Shown here in pieces: positions 24,737 through 36,989 of a stretch of DNA of 64,000 nt. Positions within the stretch are counted from its first letter, which is position 1. Every line of letters starts with the position of its first letter. Below the pieces are notes generated by a model, which saw nothing but the letters and a program-made list of their open reading frames with translations, did not search any database and was not told the origin of the DNA. This DNA comes from Amoebidium appalachense (taxonomy: Eukaryota; Ichthyosporea), in contig CAVNZM010000011.1 of NCBI GenBank assembly GCA_963693365.1, forward strand, positions 5,332,001-5,396,000, in the 5' to 3' direction. A program made the translations under genes and the position numbers.

Positions 24737-25500
24737 TTCAGGAACGTCCCCCCTCTCGAGCTCTCCCTTCTCCCTCCCCCCCCTCCCCTCCCCCCTCCCC
24801 CCCCCCCCCCCCCCCCGTTCCTTAGGAACGCCCTTCCTCTCTCTCTCTCCTCCCCTCGCTCCCCCCCCCCCCCCCCCCCCCCCCCGTTCACGCCCCCTCC
24901 CCCCCTCCCCCCCCCCCCTCCCCCCGTAGGCTCAGGACCCCCCCCCCCCCCCCCCCCATATGGCTTACCACATGCATTTATAGAGTTAACTTTGTAATAT
25001 GAATGATGTTTTATTCCAATCGTCTAGATCTTTAGCTATCCCACGGCCCTAGGTTCTTTCGGAAATCAATTACAAGATGTACCTGCACAAGCAATTGTTA
25101 CCCCCCCCCCCCCCCCCCCCCCCCCCCTCCCCTCCTCCCTCCCCCCCCCTCCCCCCGTTCCTCAGGAACGCCCCCCCCCACCCCCCCAATCCCAACATCA
25201 TTGCCAACCACATGCATTAATAGAGTTAACTTGTAAGTTGAATGATGTTCTATTCCGATCATTTAGATTTTTAGCTAGCCCACGTCCCTATGTTCCACCT
25301 AAATTCTGTTACGAGATGTACCTGCACAAGCGATTATCAAATTAAAAGAAATAACTTTGCTATTTGAATAGTTCTTATGATTCCACTCCTTTTTGAATAT
25401 CCCCCGTCGCTATGGTCTTTCTATGTAGATTCAGCTACATGCAAGTACATGCACGATCAAATGCTACCAAGGTCCTAGTAGATCCCTCTTCCTACCCCTC
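23300..25500. repeat. array of about seven diverged units with C-rich spacers
   Basis: A conserved core of about 130 bp recurs. It starts CATGCATTAATAGAGTTAAC and passes through TGAATGATGTTTTATTCCAA, TTTAGATCTTTAGCTATCCC and TTCAGTTACAAGATGTACCT. It ends in CCTGCACAAGCAATTGTTACC. End motifs lie near 23663, 24043, 24343, 24605, 25081, 25320 and (degenerate) 25450. Each core is followed by a C-rich spacer of very variable length, several with TTCCTCAGGAACGCC. All copies point the same way. No coding frame is shared. Confidence 0.85.
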
Positions 25501-25559
25501 CCCCCCTCTTTCCCCAGGACCCCTTGCGTAAGCCCCCCCCCCCCCCCCCCCCCCCCCCC

Positions 25560-26715
25560 CCCATATTATATATAGCCAACCTGGCCTATGAAAGAAAAGC
25601 AAAGACTTCAACTCCATGTCCCTACAGTTCTAGCCATGCAAGCAGAGTCAACAGACTACTAATGCTTTAGTACCACTGAGTGTACGTTGTTTAAATGGGT
25701 GATTGGTCCACACAACTAGAATATCCAATCAGCATGCGGCAGTTCTTTTCACCAAGACGCTAAGACATGTGTTGCCCAACAACTGTAAGACATGGGTGTT
25801 TATGCAGACTCGTGGTACCCCATCCAGCAAGGTCCAGACCGTGCGAGCAAGTAGTGTTGCGGCTACACAACCAGGGGTGTGAGTGTTTTCGTTTTTTGCT
25901 AAATTTTATAAGCCGGTTCTTATTGGTGCAATTTTCTTTGCTGGATCTTCGCTACTCTCTTTTTGTGCCCTAGTGTTATAAGGGGTGTGCCAGCCTTACA
26001 GCCATGGTGCACAATACATAACACACACAGTGTTTTGCACACAGGTAACTGGCAAGCTGGTATGCAAGATATTCATAGTTTGTGCCGTTATTGGCAGATA
26101 GCTAAATGTTGTGTCACCCGCACAGCGTTGAGATAAGTTTCTTGGTGTGTTTCTGGCTCTAGGTCACGGGAGGACAGTTTAGAATATGTGGCTATGTTTT
26201 CGCTCTACGTACATGCATATGATGCGACGACATATTGTGTGCTTTAATTGGCTAGATGTACAGTGGTCAAAATCTACACGATTGGATAAAAAAATTCCTT
26301 TAGATCCCATCTGTATGTGCAGGCAGGTTATCTGCTGAATTAGATAGAAGTAAATGACCATCGATCTGAGATCGGTTGTGGTTTGCATAAAGAAGGTGTG
26401 TGTCTACCACTCGCTCGCACGTTATGCAAGTGTGTGTGTGCTAGTTGTGAACTTAATCTGGTCATTCCGTGTGACCGTGTGTGTGTGTGTGTGTGTGATG
26501 AGGGGGGGTTGGGGGAGGGGAGGGGAGGGGGGGGGGAGAGGGGGGGGGGGGGGGGGGGGAGAAGGAGGAGGGGGAGGGGAGGGGGGGGGGTCTCAAATTT
26601 TCTGAGCGCATGAATGCTATGCCATGGTCCGGCCGCGGCTCTATCCTACGGTGCAGAGCCCATCAGCAGGACGGGAAATCGTCCATCTGCAGAGCATGGC
26701 GGCGGCAGGCCTAAT

Positions 26716-26767
<52 letters not shown>

Positions 26768-27002
26768 AAGGCTCAGCATCGATATCTCCAATCCCCCAAC
26801 GATCGTTGTGGCTGATACCATTCGAAAAATTAGCCTAAGGATGTGCTACCATTTTTCGGGGTTTGTCGGCCAAGAATGAAAACTAGAGGTATTTAGGCGG
26901 TTAATAATATTGCTAGTATCTTCATCTGACTGAATGCAACAGGTTCAACCCAACCATGGCCACGGGAGTGAACAGAGAGGTGTATGTGTGTGTGTGTGTG
27001 TG

Positions 27003-27033
<31 letters not shown>

Positions 27034-27920
27034 ATTAGTTCTCCCTTTTCACCCTCCGTGGTTAGACCTATCCCCCCCCCCCCCCCCCCCCCCCCCCCCC
27101 TTGGAGGCCTGCGTTTTGTGGGATCGTCGTTTCCGCGAGCTCGAGTATGTGCAAAATCAATCATTTCTCTCTTCAAAAAGAATATCAGGAGCCCTCAAGC
27201 CTCAGCCTTGGCAAAAACTTTATTCGAAAAATGATCAGTCACGACGAGCTAACGTGTGATTAACTGGTTGTTTAGGTTTCTCCATTACAACCCAGCAAGA
27301 ACAAACAAATATCAGAAAATATGCAGTCCCACATATATGACATGGGGCCTTATTGACAGGATCATCACTAGATTTACATATCAGCGCTGCATCCTGACTG
27401 CAGCACATTCAACTACAATATACCTACGAATGCACTTTGCATTAAATATTAAAGACAAACCGTCATTGGCCTAAGAATTTTAGGTACTAGATAAGAAAAC
27501 TCTGTTCAGCAGAATGGAAAACAGGATAGTGTCTTTTTCATCAACAGCATCGTTTTTTGAAAAGGCTCAGCAGAAAAAACAGGAAAAAAGAAAAAAGAAA
27601 AAAGAAAAAAAGAAAAAAAGAAAAAAGAAAAAAGAAAGAAAGAAAAAGAGAGAGAGCAGTCCAGCGCAAATCTATGCAATCTATGCACATTGGTTGGACA
27701 TTACACGGACCCCACCACTTCGACTTACATTTTTTTCACACCTATCATGTGCAAAGAACCAGCGAAGTGGGCTTTCAGTTTGCAAAAAATATTGGCAGTA
27801 AGAATAACCATACCGCCCCATGGAATATTTGGTATAACATCGATAAAAATCCGGAAAAAATCCGGAAAAAACCCCCCATGTAGGGTTAAGTCGGTACGAA
27901 AAAATGTGAATGCCCCCAGC
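25560..27920. other. intergenic DNA downstream of ovoA
   Basis: No gene is supported. Unique sequence at 25570-26475, GT and G-rich DNA at 26480-26590, a G run at 26720-26765, paired G and C runs at 27004-27100, and an (AAAAAG)n-like patch at 27570-27650. The 3' UTR of ovoA should begin just below 27921 on the minus strand. Confidence 0.5.
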
Positions 27921-28067
27921 CTACATCTTCTGCCACACGCTGCACTCCATGTCAAAGATGCGGCCACGTCTTCTTGTCTCCTGCAAAAGTGGGAAAAAAA
28001 AGAAAAGGTTAATATTGGAAATTAGCAAGCAAGCAACACCACGGAGATAAAAAATGAGCAGGCTCCA

Positions 28068-28106
<39 letters not shown>

Positions 28107-29376
28107 CCCCTCCCCCCCCCCCCCCCCCCCCCCCCTTTCACCCTCCTCCCCCCAACATCAGAAGTCAACAATCAGGCAACCTACATTCAACAAGCCCCCC
28201 CCCCCCCCCCCCCCCCCCCCCCAACCCCCCCCACACACAAACCTTTTCACTTCCTTCATTCCGGTACATAAGAAGCCCTATTTCGGCTGACAAGACAGCA
28301 CCATCCAGTCATTTACAGAACAGCCAATGTACACAACTAGCCCATAACCAGCGTGCCATGTCCCTCTTTCCTTTCCTCCTCCTTTTCTTCCCCCGGCACC
28401 ATTCCCCAACACCACTTCCTCCTAGGCCTGCGGACGGAACCTGACGTGTGTGTGTGTGTGCACGTGCGTGTACCTCTTCTCTCTCTGCGTGTGCTGTGTG
28501 TGCATGCATTCATGTGTGCAGGCAGGGGAGTGGCTTTTCGTTCACACCTGCACGAAGCTAGTGACCTCAAACGTGGGCTCGGTGTTGACGAAGTTCTTCT
28601 CAAGAATCAACCGAAGACCCTCAAACACAGACAGAGACTCACCGTCCAACTGTACACCAATCCATGTGAGCATTAAGCAGCAAACTTGCACCCACACATT
28701 TGGGGGGGAGGGGGAAGGGAAAGAATGGGGGGCACAGCGTGAGGGTACAAGTGTACGACCGATACAAAACATGTGAACGTAGACAGGAAAAAAGATCAAA
28801 AAAAAAAGGGAAACACACACACACAGTCCCTCATCCCATACTCACAGCAAGCAGCTATGATAGCACCTACAGCCACCACCACACGCACACACACACGCAC
28901 GCACACACACACACACACACGTACCTTCTTTCCTCCCACCCACTTGTCCACGGGTGTAACGGAGGAGTCCCAGTCGTAAGCAGACAGAATCACGAGCATG
29001 CCCCCCTCGTTCAACCTCTCGTGCACACCGGCAAGGAACACGGATGGGTCATAGAGGCGAGTAAGGTTGCTCACTAGAATCAGGTCGAACCCTGTGGGTG
29101 ATAGGAAAACAAAATGTTAGAGAGTGGTTTGTGAACAGTGCGTGCAAGTTGATGCAAATAATTCAATAAGAGTACGACTGAGATGGGAGGGTAAAAGGAG
29201 TGGATAGCGAAGAGATAACTAACGTAATGCGGGAAGGGGAGGGGGTTTTTCTGGGGGGGGGGGGGGGGGGGGGAAGGGGGGAGGACAGCGCAAGTGTCGT
29301 TATTGAGTGAAAGGCCTTGTTCGCAAATACTAGCCACACACAGAGAGAGGGATATGCCCACACCCATTCATGTTCC

Positions 29377-29407
<31 letters not shown>

Positions 29408-29746
29408 ACCCAAAAAAAAAAACAACAAAAAAAAAAACACACACACCCCAATAACGCAACACACACACACACACAAGCACACACACACATACCTGTCAGG
29501 CGTGCAGGAAGGTTGCACGTATCCCCCTGCATCAACGTGACCTTCTTCAGCAGGCTTGCATCCAATCCCAAGTCCTGCACTGCAATCTCGTGGTACGTCA
29601 CTAGCTCACCCTCATCGGGCATGGTGTAGCGGAATCGACGTCCCTCCTTGTGTGGTCGGATATTTGCGTAAGTGTGTGGCTACTATATGGGCATATGTAT
29701 GAGTGTGTGGTTAGAGTATATGAGCACGTGTGTGTGTGGTTATATG

Positions 29747-29783
<37 letters not shown>

Positions 29784-30129
29784 CGCATGTGTGATTCCCA
29801 TGTTTGCAAATGGGTTGTTACTACGTGTGCACATGTGTGGTTGCTAAATGTGCATATGTGATGTATGAACTAACCAAATGTTTTTATAAAACAATAAAAA
29901 AAGTAGGAATATGGTGTGGATACTATATGTGCGCATACGTGGTTACATGATATGCACATGTTCGTAACTATACTAACAGTGAACATGCATATGCGTGGTT
30001 ACCAAATAGGCGCATTGCTCCGGGCACCATTTCCAGACATCTACATCTGGTTACAGAGTATGTATGTACAAATAAGGATACCAAATAACCCATTGATGTG
30101 ATGCTACATGTATGCTCATTTGTAGCAAA

Positions 30130-30172
<43 letters not shown>

Positions 30173-30343
30173 AAAAAAAAAAAAAAAGACAAACAAAAAA
30201 AAAAACAAGCAAAAAAATACACACACACACACGTATGTGTACACCGATGTAGAAATCTCCCCCCCCCCCCCCCCCTCCCCTCCCCCCTCTGTTCCTTCTC
30301 TCTCCCCCAACAAACACATACACACACATAAACGCACACATCA

Positions 30344-30377
<34 letters not shown>

Positions 30378-31120
30378 CCGTAGCCCACGCACCTGCAAAT
30401 AGTGACCCACTTGGATCAACCTCGCCGTCAGATCGATCCCCACAACCTCGTCGAACCCATTCGCAAGCTCGAAGCTTCCAGCACCGCCCAGGCACCCGAC
30501 CTCCAGCGCACGTGTTTGTCTCCCCCCTCTGCCTGGGGCTTTCTCTCCAGGCAGATGTGTGCCACCTCCTTGTGGAAGGCGGGGATGGTGTGTGCCTGAC
30601 TGCTTAGTGGCTTGCCGAATTGCGTGTGAATGGCCTCGCAGATTTGCCTAAAAAGGTGGGGGGGGGGGAAGGGGAGGGGCGGGGGGGGGGGGGGGGGGAG
30701 GAGGGGGTTGGGTTGAGGGAGGGTAGGTGGGTTGGGTAGTGGTAGTGTGTGTGTGTGTGTGCGCATGTGTGTGTTTGCCACAGTGTGTTAGAAAGAGTTT
30801 GTTGGGCTATTAAGAAGTACACCCCCCCCCCCCCCCCCCCCCGGTCCCCCACCCCACACACACACACCCTTCCTCCGCCAAAAGTAAAAAAAATGGACAC
30901 ACAAAAGGGAAGCCCACACACACACAGCCTGATCAGGGTTGGTGTGAATGCGCGCGTATGTGCGTGCGTGTGCGCGGGGAGGTGTATATTGGAGAGAGGG
31001 TTGGGCAGTGTGCCTGGCTCATGTTTCATTTTCTTTTTAAGTGCTTGTGCCCAAAGCTCTTCATCGCTGGGTGATGGGCCGTAGATATTGCATCATGTAG
31101 AAAGGAAAGGAAGAGGGGGC

Positions 31121-31168
<48 letters not shown>

Positions 31169-31922
31169 TGTGTGTGTGTGCATCAGCACGTGCAGACGAG
31201 CGCATGTGGATCACACGGAAGAATGCTGGTGGGGGTAAGAGGCAACACAGGTGTGTCTGTGTGTGTGTGTGTGTGTGTCTGTGTGTGTGTGTGTGTGTGT
31301 GTGCATTTAAAGAGGAGGAGGAGGAGAAGAAGGGGGGGGGGGGGGGGGGTAGAATGTCAAGGGAAAACCCACTTGTCCATCTCAAACGGCTCCGCATTCT
31401 CAGGCATCGCCGGCTCCACCTCGCTCTCAACATATCTCAACCCCGCATGCTGGCAAAAATGCATCCTAAACGCATACCTAGAATCCCTAGTCGCCTCGTT
31501 TCCGGTAGAGACCCACGCGCCCCCCTTAATGATGTTATGCTTCGTGTCGTATGTGGGGGTGGTGAAATCATCGTAGATGGGGTGCACCTTAAACCCGTCA
31601 AAGGGGTGGACGGGCGTCTCAGTCCACTGCCACACGTTTCCGATAATATCGTAGAGTTCGGGTTGGTCGGACTGTTTGAACATGTTGACGGGGCAGGAGG
31701 ACGCAAAGTGCTCGAGGTTGATGTTGCCTGCAAAAAAAAAAAAAAAAAAAAAAAAAGCAATCAGTATGAAAATTTGTCGCTGTTGAGAAGAAATCACAGA
31801 GCATCCCCCCCCCCCCCCCCCCTCCCGCACACACACACAAACCCTCACCCAACTCCCACATACACATGCACCAAAAAAGGGAAGAAACAAGGGTACACAT
31901 CAGCTATCCACCGTTCCCTCCT

Positions 31923-31959
<37 letters not shown>

Positions 31960-32426
31960 AAAAAAGAAAACACGCACAAAACCTTCAATACACAAAATAC
32001 ATGAATACATAGCCACATCCCAACTCCTCAACACACCAACACACACACACACAGCCCCGATGAAAGCACGTACCAATGCAAGGCAATATCTCACACACAC
32101 CCGTGCAGAACAATCATACAACCTCCGAACACTGGACAATCACACACCCCTATGCATGCACATACCCGGGGCCTTTGCCCACTCGTGCTGGTCGGCCTGT
32201 TCGGTCATGAGGTTGCGCAGGTGCCGGTACTCGTCCTCGGTGGGCAGGCGAATGGACTGATTGCACGAAAAACGTCAACACATGGAAACATCTCCTCACA
32301 GGATCACGAACACACCCACAACACAAGACGCGGATACCAAAAATATCAACATAGACGCATTTAAACAACCTCCCCCCCCCCCCCCCCCCGCGCAAAAAAA
32401 AAAAGGGGGAGAGGGGGTGTGGGGGT

Positions 32427-32466
<40 letters not shown>

Positions 32467-33160
32467 GAGAGAGAGAGAGAGAGAGAGGGTTAGATGGGTG
32501 GGTGGGTGGGGCAATGCTTGGCACTGAAAAACACAATGGTGGCTTGTGGTTCCTCACAAACATGGCCACACAACGCTTCACCCCCGGCCCCCCCTCTTCC
32601 CATCACTGTCATCCCCACCTCCTTCCCCCTAAAAACGCTCATCCCCCCCCCCCCCCCCCCCCCCCAAACCCCCCAAACACATCCACACACACCTTTCCAG
32701 TGGTCTTCTTCATCCACTCGCAAAATGCCTTTGCCTCGAGATAGTTCACATCCACCGGCCAGTCCCACGGCATCTGCATGACCTCAGTCATGGACCGATA
32801 GTCGTAACCCCCGTCAGGCCGAGCCACCCAGAAGACGGGCGCCTGCGCCTTCTTGTAGCTCACCCACCTCCACCTGTATGCGGATACACACAAACAGTTG
32901 TCAGGTGTATAGTTTGTGTAATGCCACAGAAACCATGAAAACGAGGAATACGCACACACGCACACGCACAGACTCGCGCTCACACACACTTCTTGTAGCT
33001 CACCCACCTCCACCTGTGCGTGTGTGCACAGATATAGTTGTCAGGCATATGTAGTGTAGTGCCACAGAAAACATGACAAGCAACATGCACACTCGGACAC
33101 AAAAGAATACACACAACACGCGCCAAAAAAAAAAAAAAAAGGGAAGCGAAAAAGGACAAG

Positions 33161-33197
<37 letters not shown>

Positions 33198-33367
33198 ACA
33201 CACACACCCGGGGAAAAAATAAAAGTATACTCAAAACGTGTGAAGGAAAGGGCAAAAAAAAAGGGAGGCGGAGATCCCCCCTCCCCCCCCCCCCCCCAGG
33301 CTGCACACATAATACACCTAAAAGTGTCCTCCATCCCCCCCTCAACCCCCTCCTCCCACACACACAA

Positions 33368-33429
<62 letters not shown>

Positions 33430-33760
33430 CGCACACACGCATACACACACAACAAGCATCAAAAGCACACTATACACACACAGACTTACCCCTCCTCCGA
33501 CCAGTAATCCTGGTTCATGTAACCGCCCCCCTGCACAAACTTGAGATACTCCCCGTTGGACACAAGGTACTTGCTTGCCTTGAAGGGTGCCACAGTGTTT
33601 GTGTGCGTACCGTACTCGTTATCCCACCCGTAAAGGGCGTGCTTGAACGGCTTGCCCAGCGTGACCTGTGAAAACCGAATCACAATATATGAGTATTAAA
33701 AGTAAAACCCAGAATGAGTTTTGGTAGGCTGTTGCACGTTTGATTTGATATCCCCCCCCC

Positions 33761-33793
<33 letters not shown>

Positions 33794-33974
33794 CAACCGA
33801 GCACCCAGACCCACCCACATACATACAACCTCCCCTTCCCCCACACTTCACCGCAAGTTCCCAACCTATTCCCCCCAACGTTCCCCCCCCCCCCCCCCCC
33901 CCCCCCCCCCACACACACACACAAACCCACAACCACCCCTCCCATCACACACACACGGACCCACAAACACCCCC

Positions 33975-34006
<32 letters not shown>

Positions 34007-34166
34007 ACCACCACCACCACACCAAACACCCCATACCACTTCCCCCCCCCCCCCCCCCCCCCCCCCCACCCCCCTTCCTCCGCCACTCCTTTACAAACAA
34101 ACCCATTCCCCTCCCTCCCCCCCCCCCCCCCCTTCTTCTCCCCATACCCCCCCCCCATACCCCCCC

Positions 34167-34198
<32 letters not shown>

Positions 34199-35940
34199 AC
34201 ATACCTGGCCACCAGGAACCTGCACGAGCTCGTTCTCAGGTGCCGGGCCGGTCTGTGTGCACCTCTTCCAAAGGGGGTGGACCATGACGTCCTCAAGGTG
34301 CATCTGACGGATAAGAACGCTGGACGTCTCAAGGTGAATGCGCTCATGTTCAATCCCCTGCATGTGCCATTTTGGTTCAAAAAAACACAGCAAGTGTTTC
34401 TAAAACAAATTTTTGACTCCATGCGCACAGCCTATTTTGTTGAAGTCTTTCAACCCCTTTTGTGCGCCTAAACCCCCCTCCCTCCCTTCATACACGCATA
34501 TACCCTCATCCCCCCCCCCCCCCCCCCCCCTCAAACACATACACACACACACACACACCTCCCCCAACATCCCCCCCTCCCCTCCCCCCCCAAAAGAAAA
34601 ACGTAGGAACCCAATAATTTCCATCATACCTCACAACTAGAAACTTCCCACCACATCCACCGCCATCATTATCCACAGGGGGAACGTCCAAAACTCCCCC
34701 ATCCTTCCCCCTTACCCCCCCCCCCCCCCCCCCCCCCCACCCACCCAAAAAAAAAAAAAAAAAAGAAACGAAAACAAAGAAAAACACACACACATACACA
34801 CACGAAAGTGTAACTCCAACAAGTCTCCATGACACTATCTTTTTTCTTCATAAAACATAAATTTTAATACACTTAATACGCACCATCATGATGATCCACA
34901 GGGGTGAGTCCCAGCCAATGGGCATCTGCAAGGGCACTGTGCGGATGACTCTGTCCACCACCTCCCTCACCTTGTCTCGGTACTGCTTCACCTCGCTCAC
35001 TGCACCCGCAAAAAAAAAAAAAAAAAGACAAACAAACACATTAGAACAGGGGAAGGAAAAAAAAAAAAAAAAAAGGGGGGGGGGGGGGGGGGGGGAGGGG
35101 GGGATTCTCCAGAAAGGAGGGGGGGGGGGGGGGGCATGTGCAATGGCTTTTATTCTCACGTTGGTAACAGTAACGTGGCTGGGTCTCTCCTGCCAATCCC
35201 TCACCCCCTTCTCCCATCCCCCCCCCCCCCCCCGCTCCCGGGGGTGCCCTTCAAAAACACATGCACACATGCTTTCCAAGTTCTGCTGAAAAGGGTTCCC
35301 AGCCCCCCCCCCCCCCCCCCCCATGTCTCCCTTGAATTCAGGGGGAAATGTCATTCCACCATCTCCCCCCCCCCTTCCCCTAAAGCTTAATACTTCTAAT
35401 GAGCTCACTACGGGGGCTGGAGATGTGAAGAGCGCACTAATAACCATGTAACACCACCAACTACTACTAAAAACCAGCAACCACTATTGAATACATTTCA
35501 ACTTTATTATTACGCACCGGCAACCATCATTGGACACCAGTAAACATGATAAATTTTAAACACACCAGTTCATAGGTCACCAAAATATAAATAGAGTCCT
35601 GCACGTGCTTTTTAAAGCAACCCACCTTCAGGCCAGTCATAGTGTGCCGTGTTGAGGTCATCCCACGACATCTCATCCACCCCCACGGCACAGATGGACT
35701 CCAGCCGTGGGTTGATGCGCTCGTTGGCTGACAGCACCTGCCAGCATGCAAAAACTTGTCAAAGACACGCACAGAACTACCCCCCCCCCCCCCCCCCCCC
35801 AAAGGAAAAAAAAAACCCAGGGGCATATGAAAGGACAAGGAGAGGAAGAAGATAAAAAGGCGAGGGGGTAAGAGAGGTGGGGGAGAGTGCAGAGCTTTAC
35901 AATACAGTCAAACTCGGTAACACTTCCCCCCCCTCCCCCC

Positions 35941-35996
<56 letters not shown>

Positions 35997-36590
35997 GAAA
36001 GAAAGAAAGAGGACCATAAATAAGCAGTGAATTGGCACCCAGCAATAGAAACATAGGCAATGACTGTCAAAAATCCACATCCACCCACCTTTGCCAAAAC
36101 CAGCTTGTTGATGTAGAAGGTAGCCGTGTGTCCATAGTAGAAGATAAGGGGATGGCGCAACCGCTCGGGCTGGTAGTAGTAAGACTTACTGTCCTGGATA
36201 ACCTCAAAAAGCTTCTCGTAGATGGTGAACGTCTAAAGGGGAAAAAAAGGAAGAACATCAGATTGTGTTCATAGCAGAAACACATCAGACACCAACGATT
36301 TAGCTCGCTTCTTCGTGCATAGTTAACTCCTTAACCAAATAGTTGCATCCACATGGTCACAAGGGCATTTGACAGTCCCCATGTCCAACAGTTCATGAAG
36401 ATTTTTAGACGGAAGTACTAGCAACGTAGCCAACACTGTAAGTAAAAAAGGATCCTTAATTAATCATTAGCAGGCTTACCTTGTGGAAGTAGGTTCGGAT
36501 CTCCTCCCGCTTTTCGTCGGGGTGACCAGTCAGCAAGTCAACGGTCTTGGTATTGCGCAGGTCCGCATATGGATCTGGGCTGGAAGCCAT
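27921..36590 (-). CDS. ovoA: OvoA, 5-histidylcysteine sulfoxide synthase / methyltransferase
   Basis: OvoA is an iron enzyme that joins cysteine to histidine C5 with oxygen, then N-methylates the product to give ovothiol, an antioxidant thiol. Fourteen exons: 36480-36590, 36089-36232, 35626-35737, 34884-34999, 34205-34357, 33490-33665, 32693-32873, 32166-32256, 31373-31727, 30393-30647, 29493-29646, 28925-29091, 28548-28649 and 27921-27980, about 725 residues, normal for the family. All 13 junctions agree in phase. Exons 1-5 form the DinB-like part, with the iron-site motif HERIHLE in exon 5. Exons 6-9 form the FGE-sulfatase part (GNVWQWT; GGAWVS...R..FR). Exons 10-14 form the methyltransferase (LEVGCLGGAGSFELA, GIDLTARLI; then EGELVTYHE, QGDTCNLPA). 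Exon 10 needs one extra base before LEVGC, so a base is missing or an error is present. The linker between the FGE and methyltransferase parts is short. Confidence 0.93.
32850..33080 (-). repeat. tandem duplication of an ovoA splice acceptor region
   Basis: Sequence 32850-32942 contains the first bases of exon 7 and its acceptor plus upstream intron. It recurs diverged at 32989-33078. Both copies contain CTTCTTGTAGCTCACCCACC followed by TCCACCTGT, so the intron carries a second acceptor with about 25 bases of exon-like sequence. Confidence 0.85.
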
Positions 36591-36596
36591 TTTTAT

Positions 36597-36989
36597 CTGT
36601 GGTAACATGACAAGTAAGGCTTAACAAATGTGCTCACGTTTAGAAGACAACAGCAGGGTATGCACAACTGTAACAAAAATGTATTGTGTGGAATGTCTGC
36701 AGATGTGCATGTACTGCAGTTGCTTGCATGCTTGAACAACTGCTGGTGTCTGATGTTCGGAAAAGGTGTATAATGCTCGAAAAAACAAACAGGCAGGCAC
36801 AAAATGAATCGTGGCTAGTTCTTCTGTGCATGAGCTCTTTTCAACGAGTTATTCCAACCAGAACAATACAGCAGAGTTTTTTTCAAGAAAACGAACATCT
36901 CTGAATCCACCGAGCAACAGCTAAAAAAGGACAACCCGTGGTGCTCATCCAACATGTAGTGGGTTGTATTGATGGTGTAGTACTCTTAC
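36597..36989 (-). other. likely 5'-UTR intron of ovoA
   Basis: An acceptor (tgttaccacag) lies six bases before the ovoA ATG, and a consensus donor (CCAG/gtaagag) lies at 36989. The intervening 393 bp has no coding content. This would place the promoter and leader exon above 36990. Confidence 0.55.

Noticed and set aside
23300-25500. Repeat array considered as a CRISPR
   Set aside because: The repeats are about 130 bp, diverged, and have low-complexity spacers of very different length; this is eukaryotic DNA.
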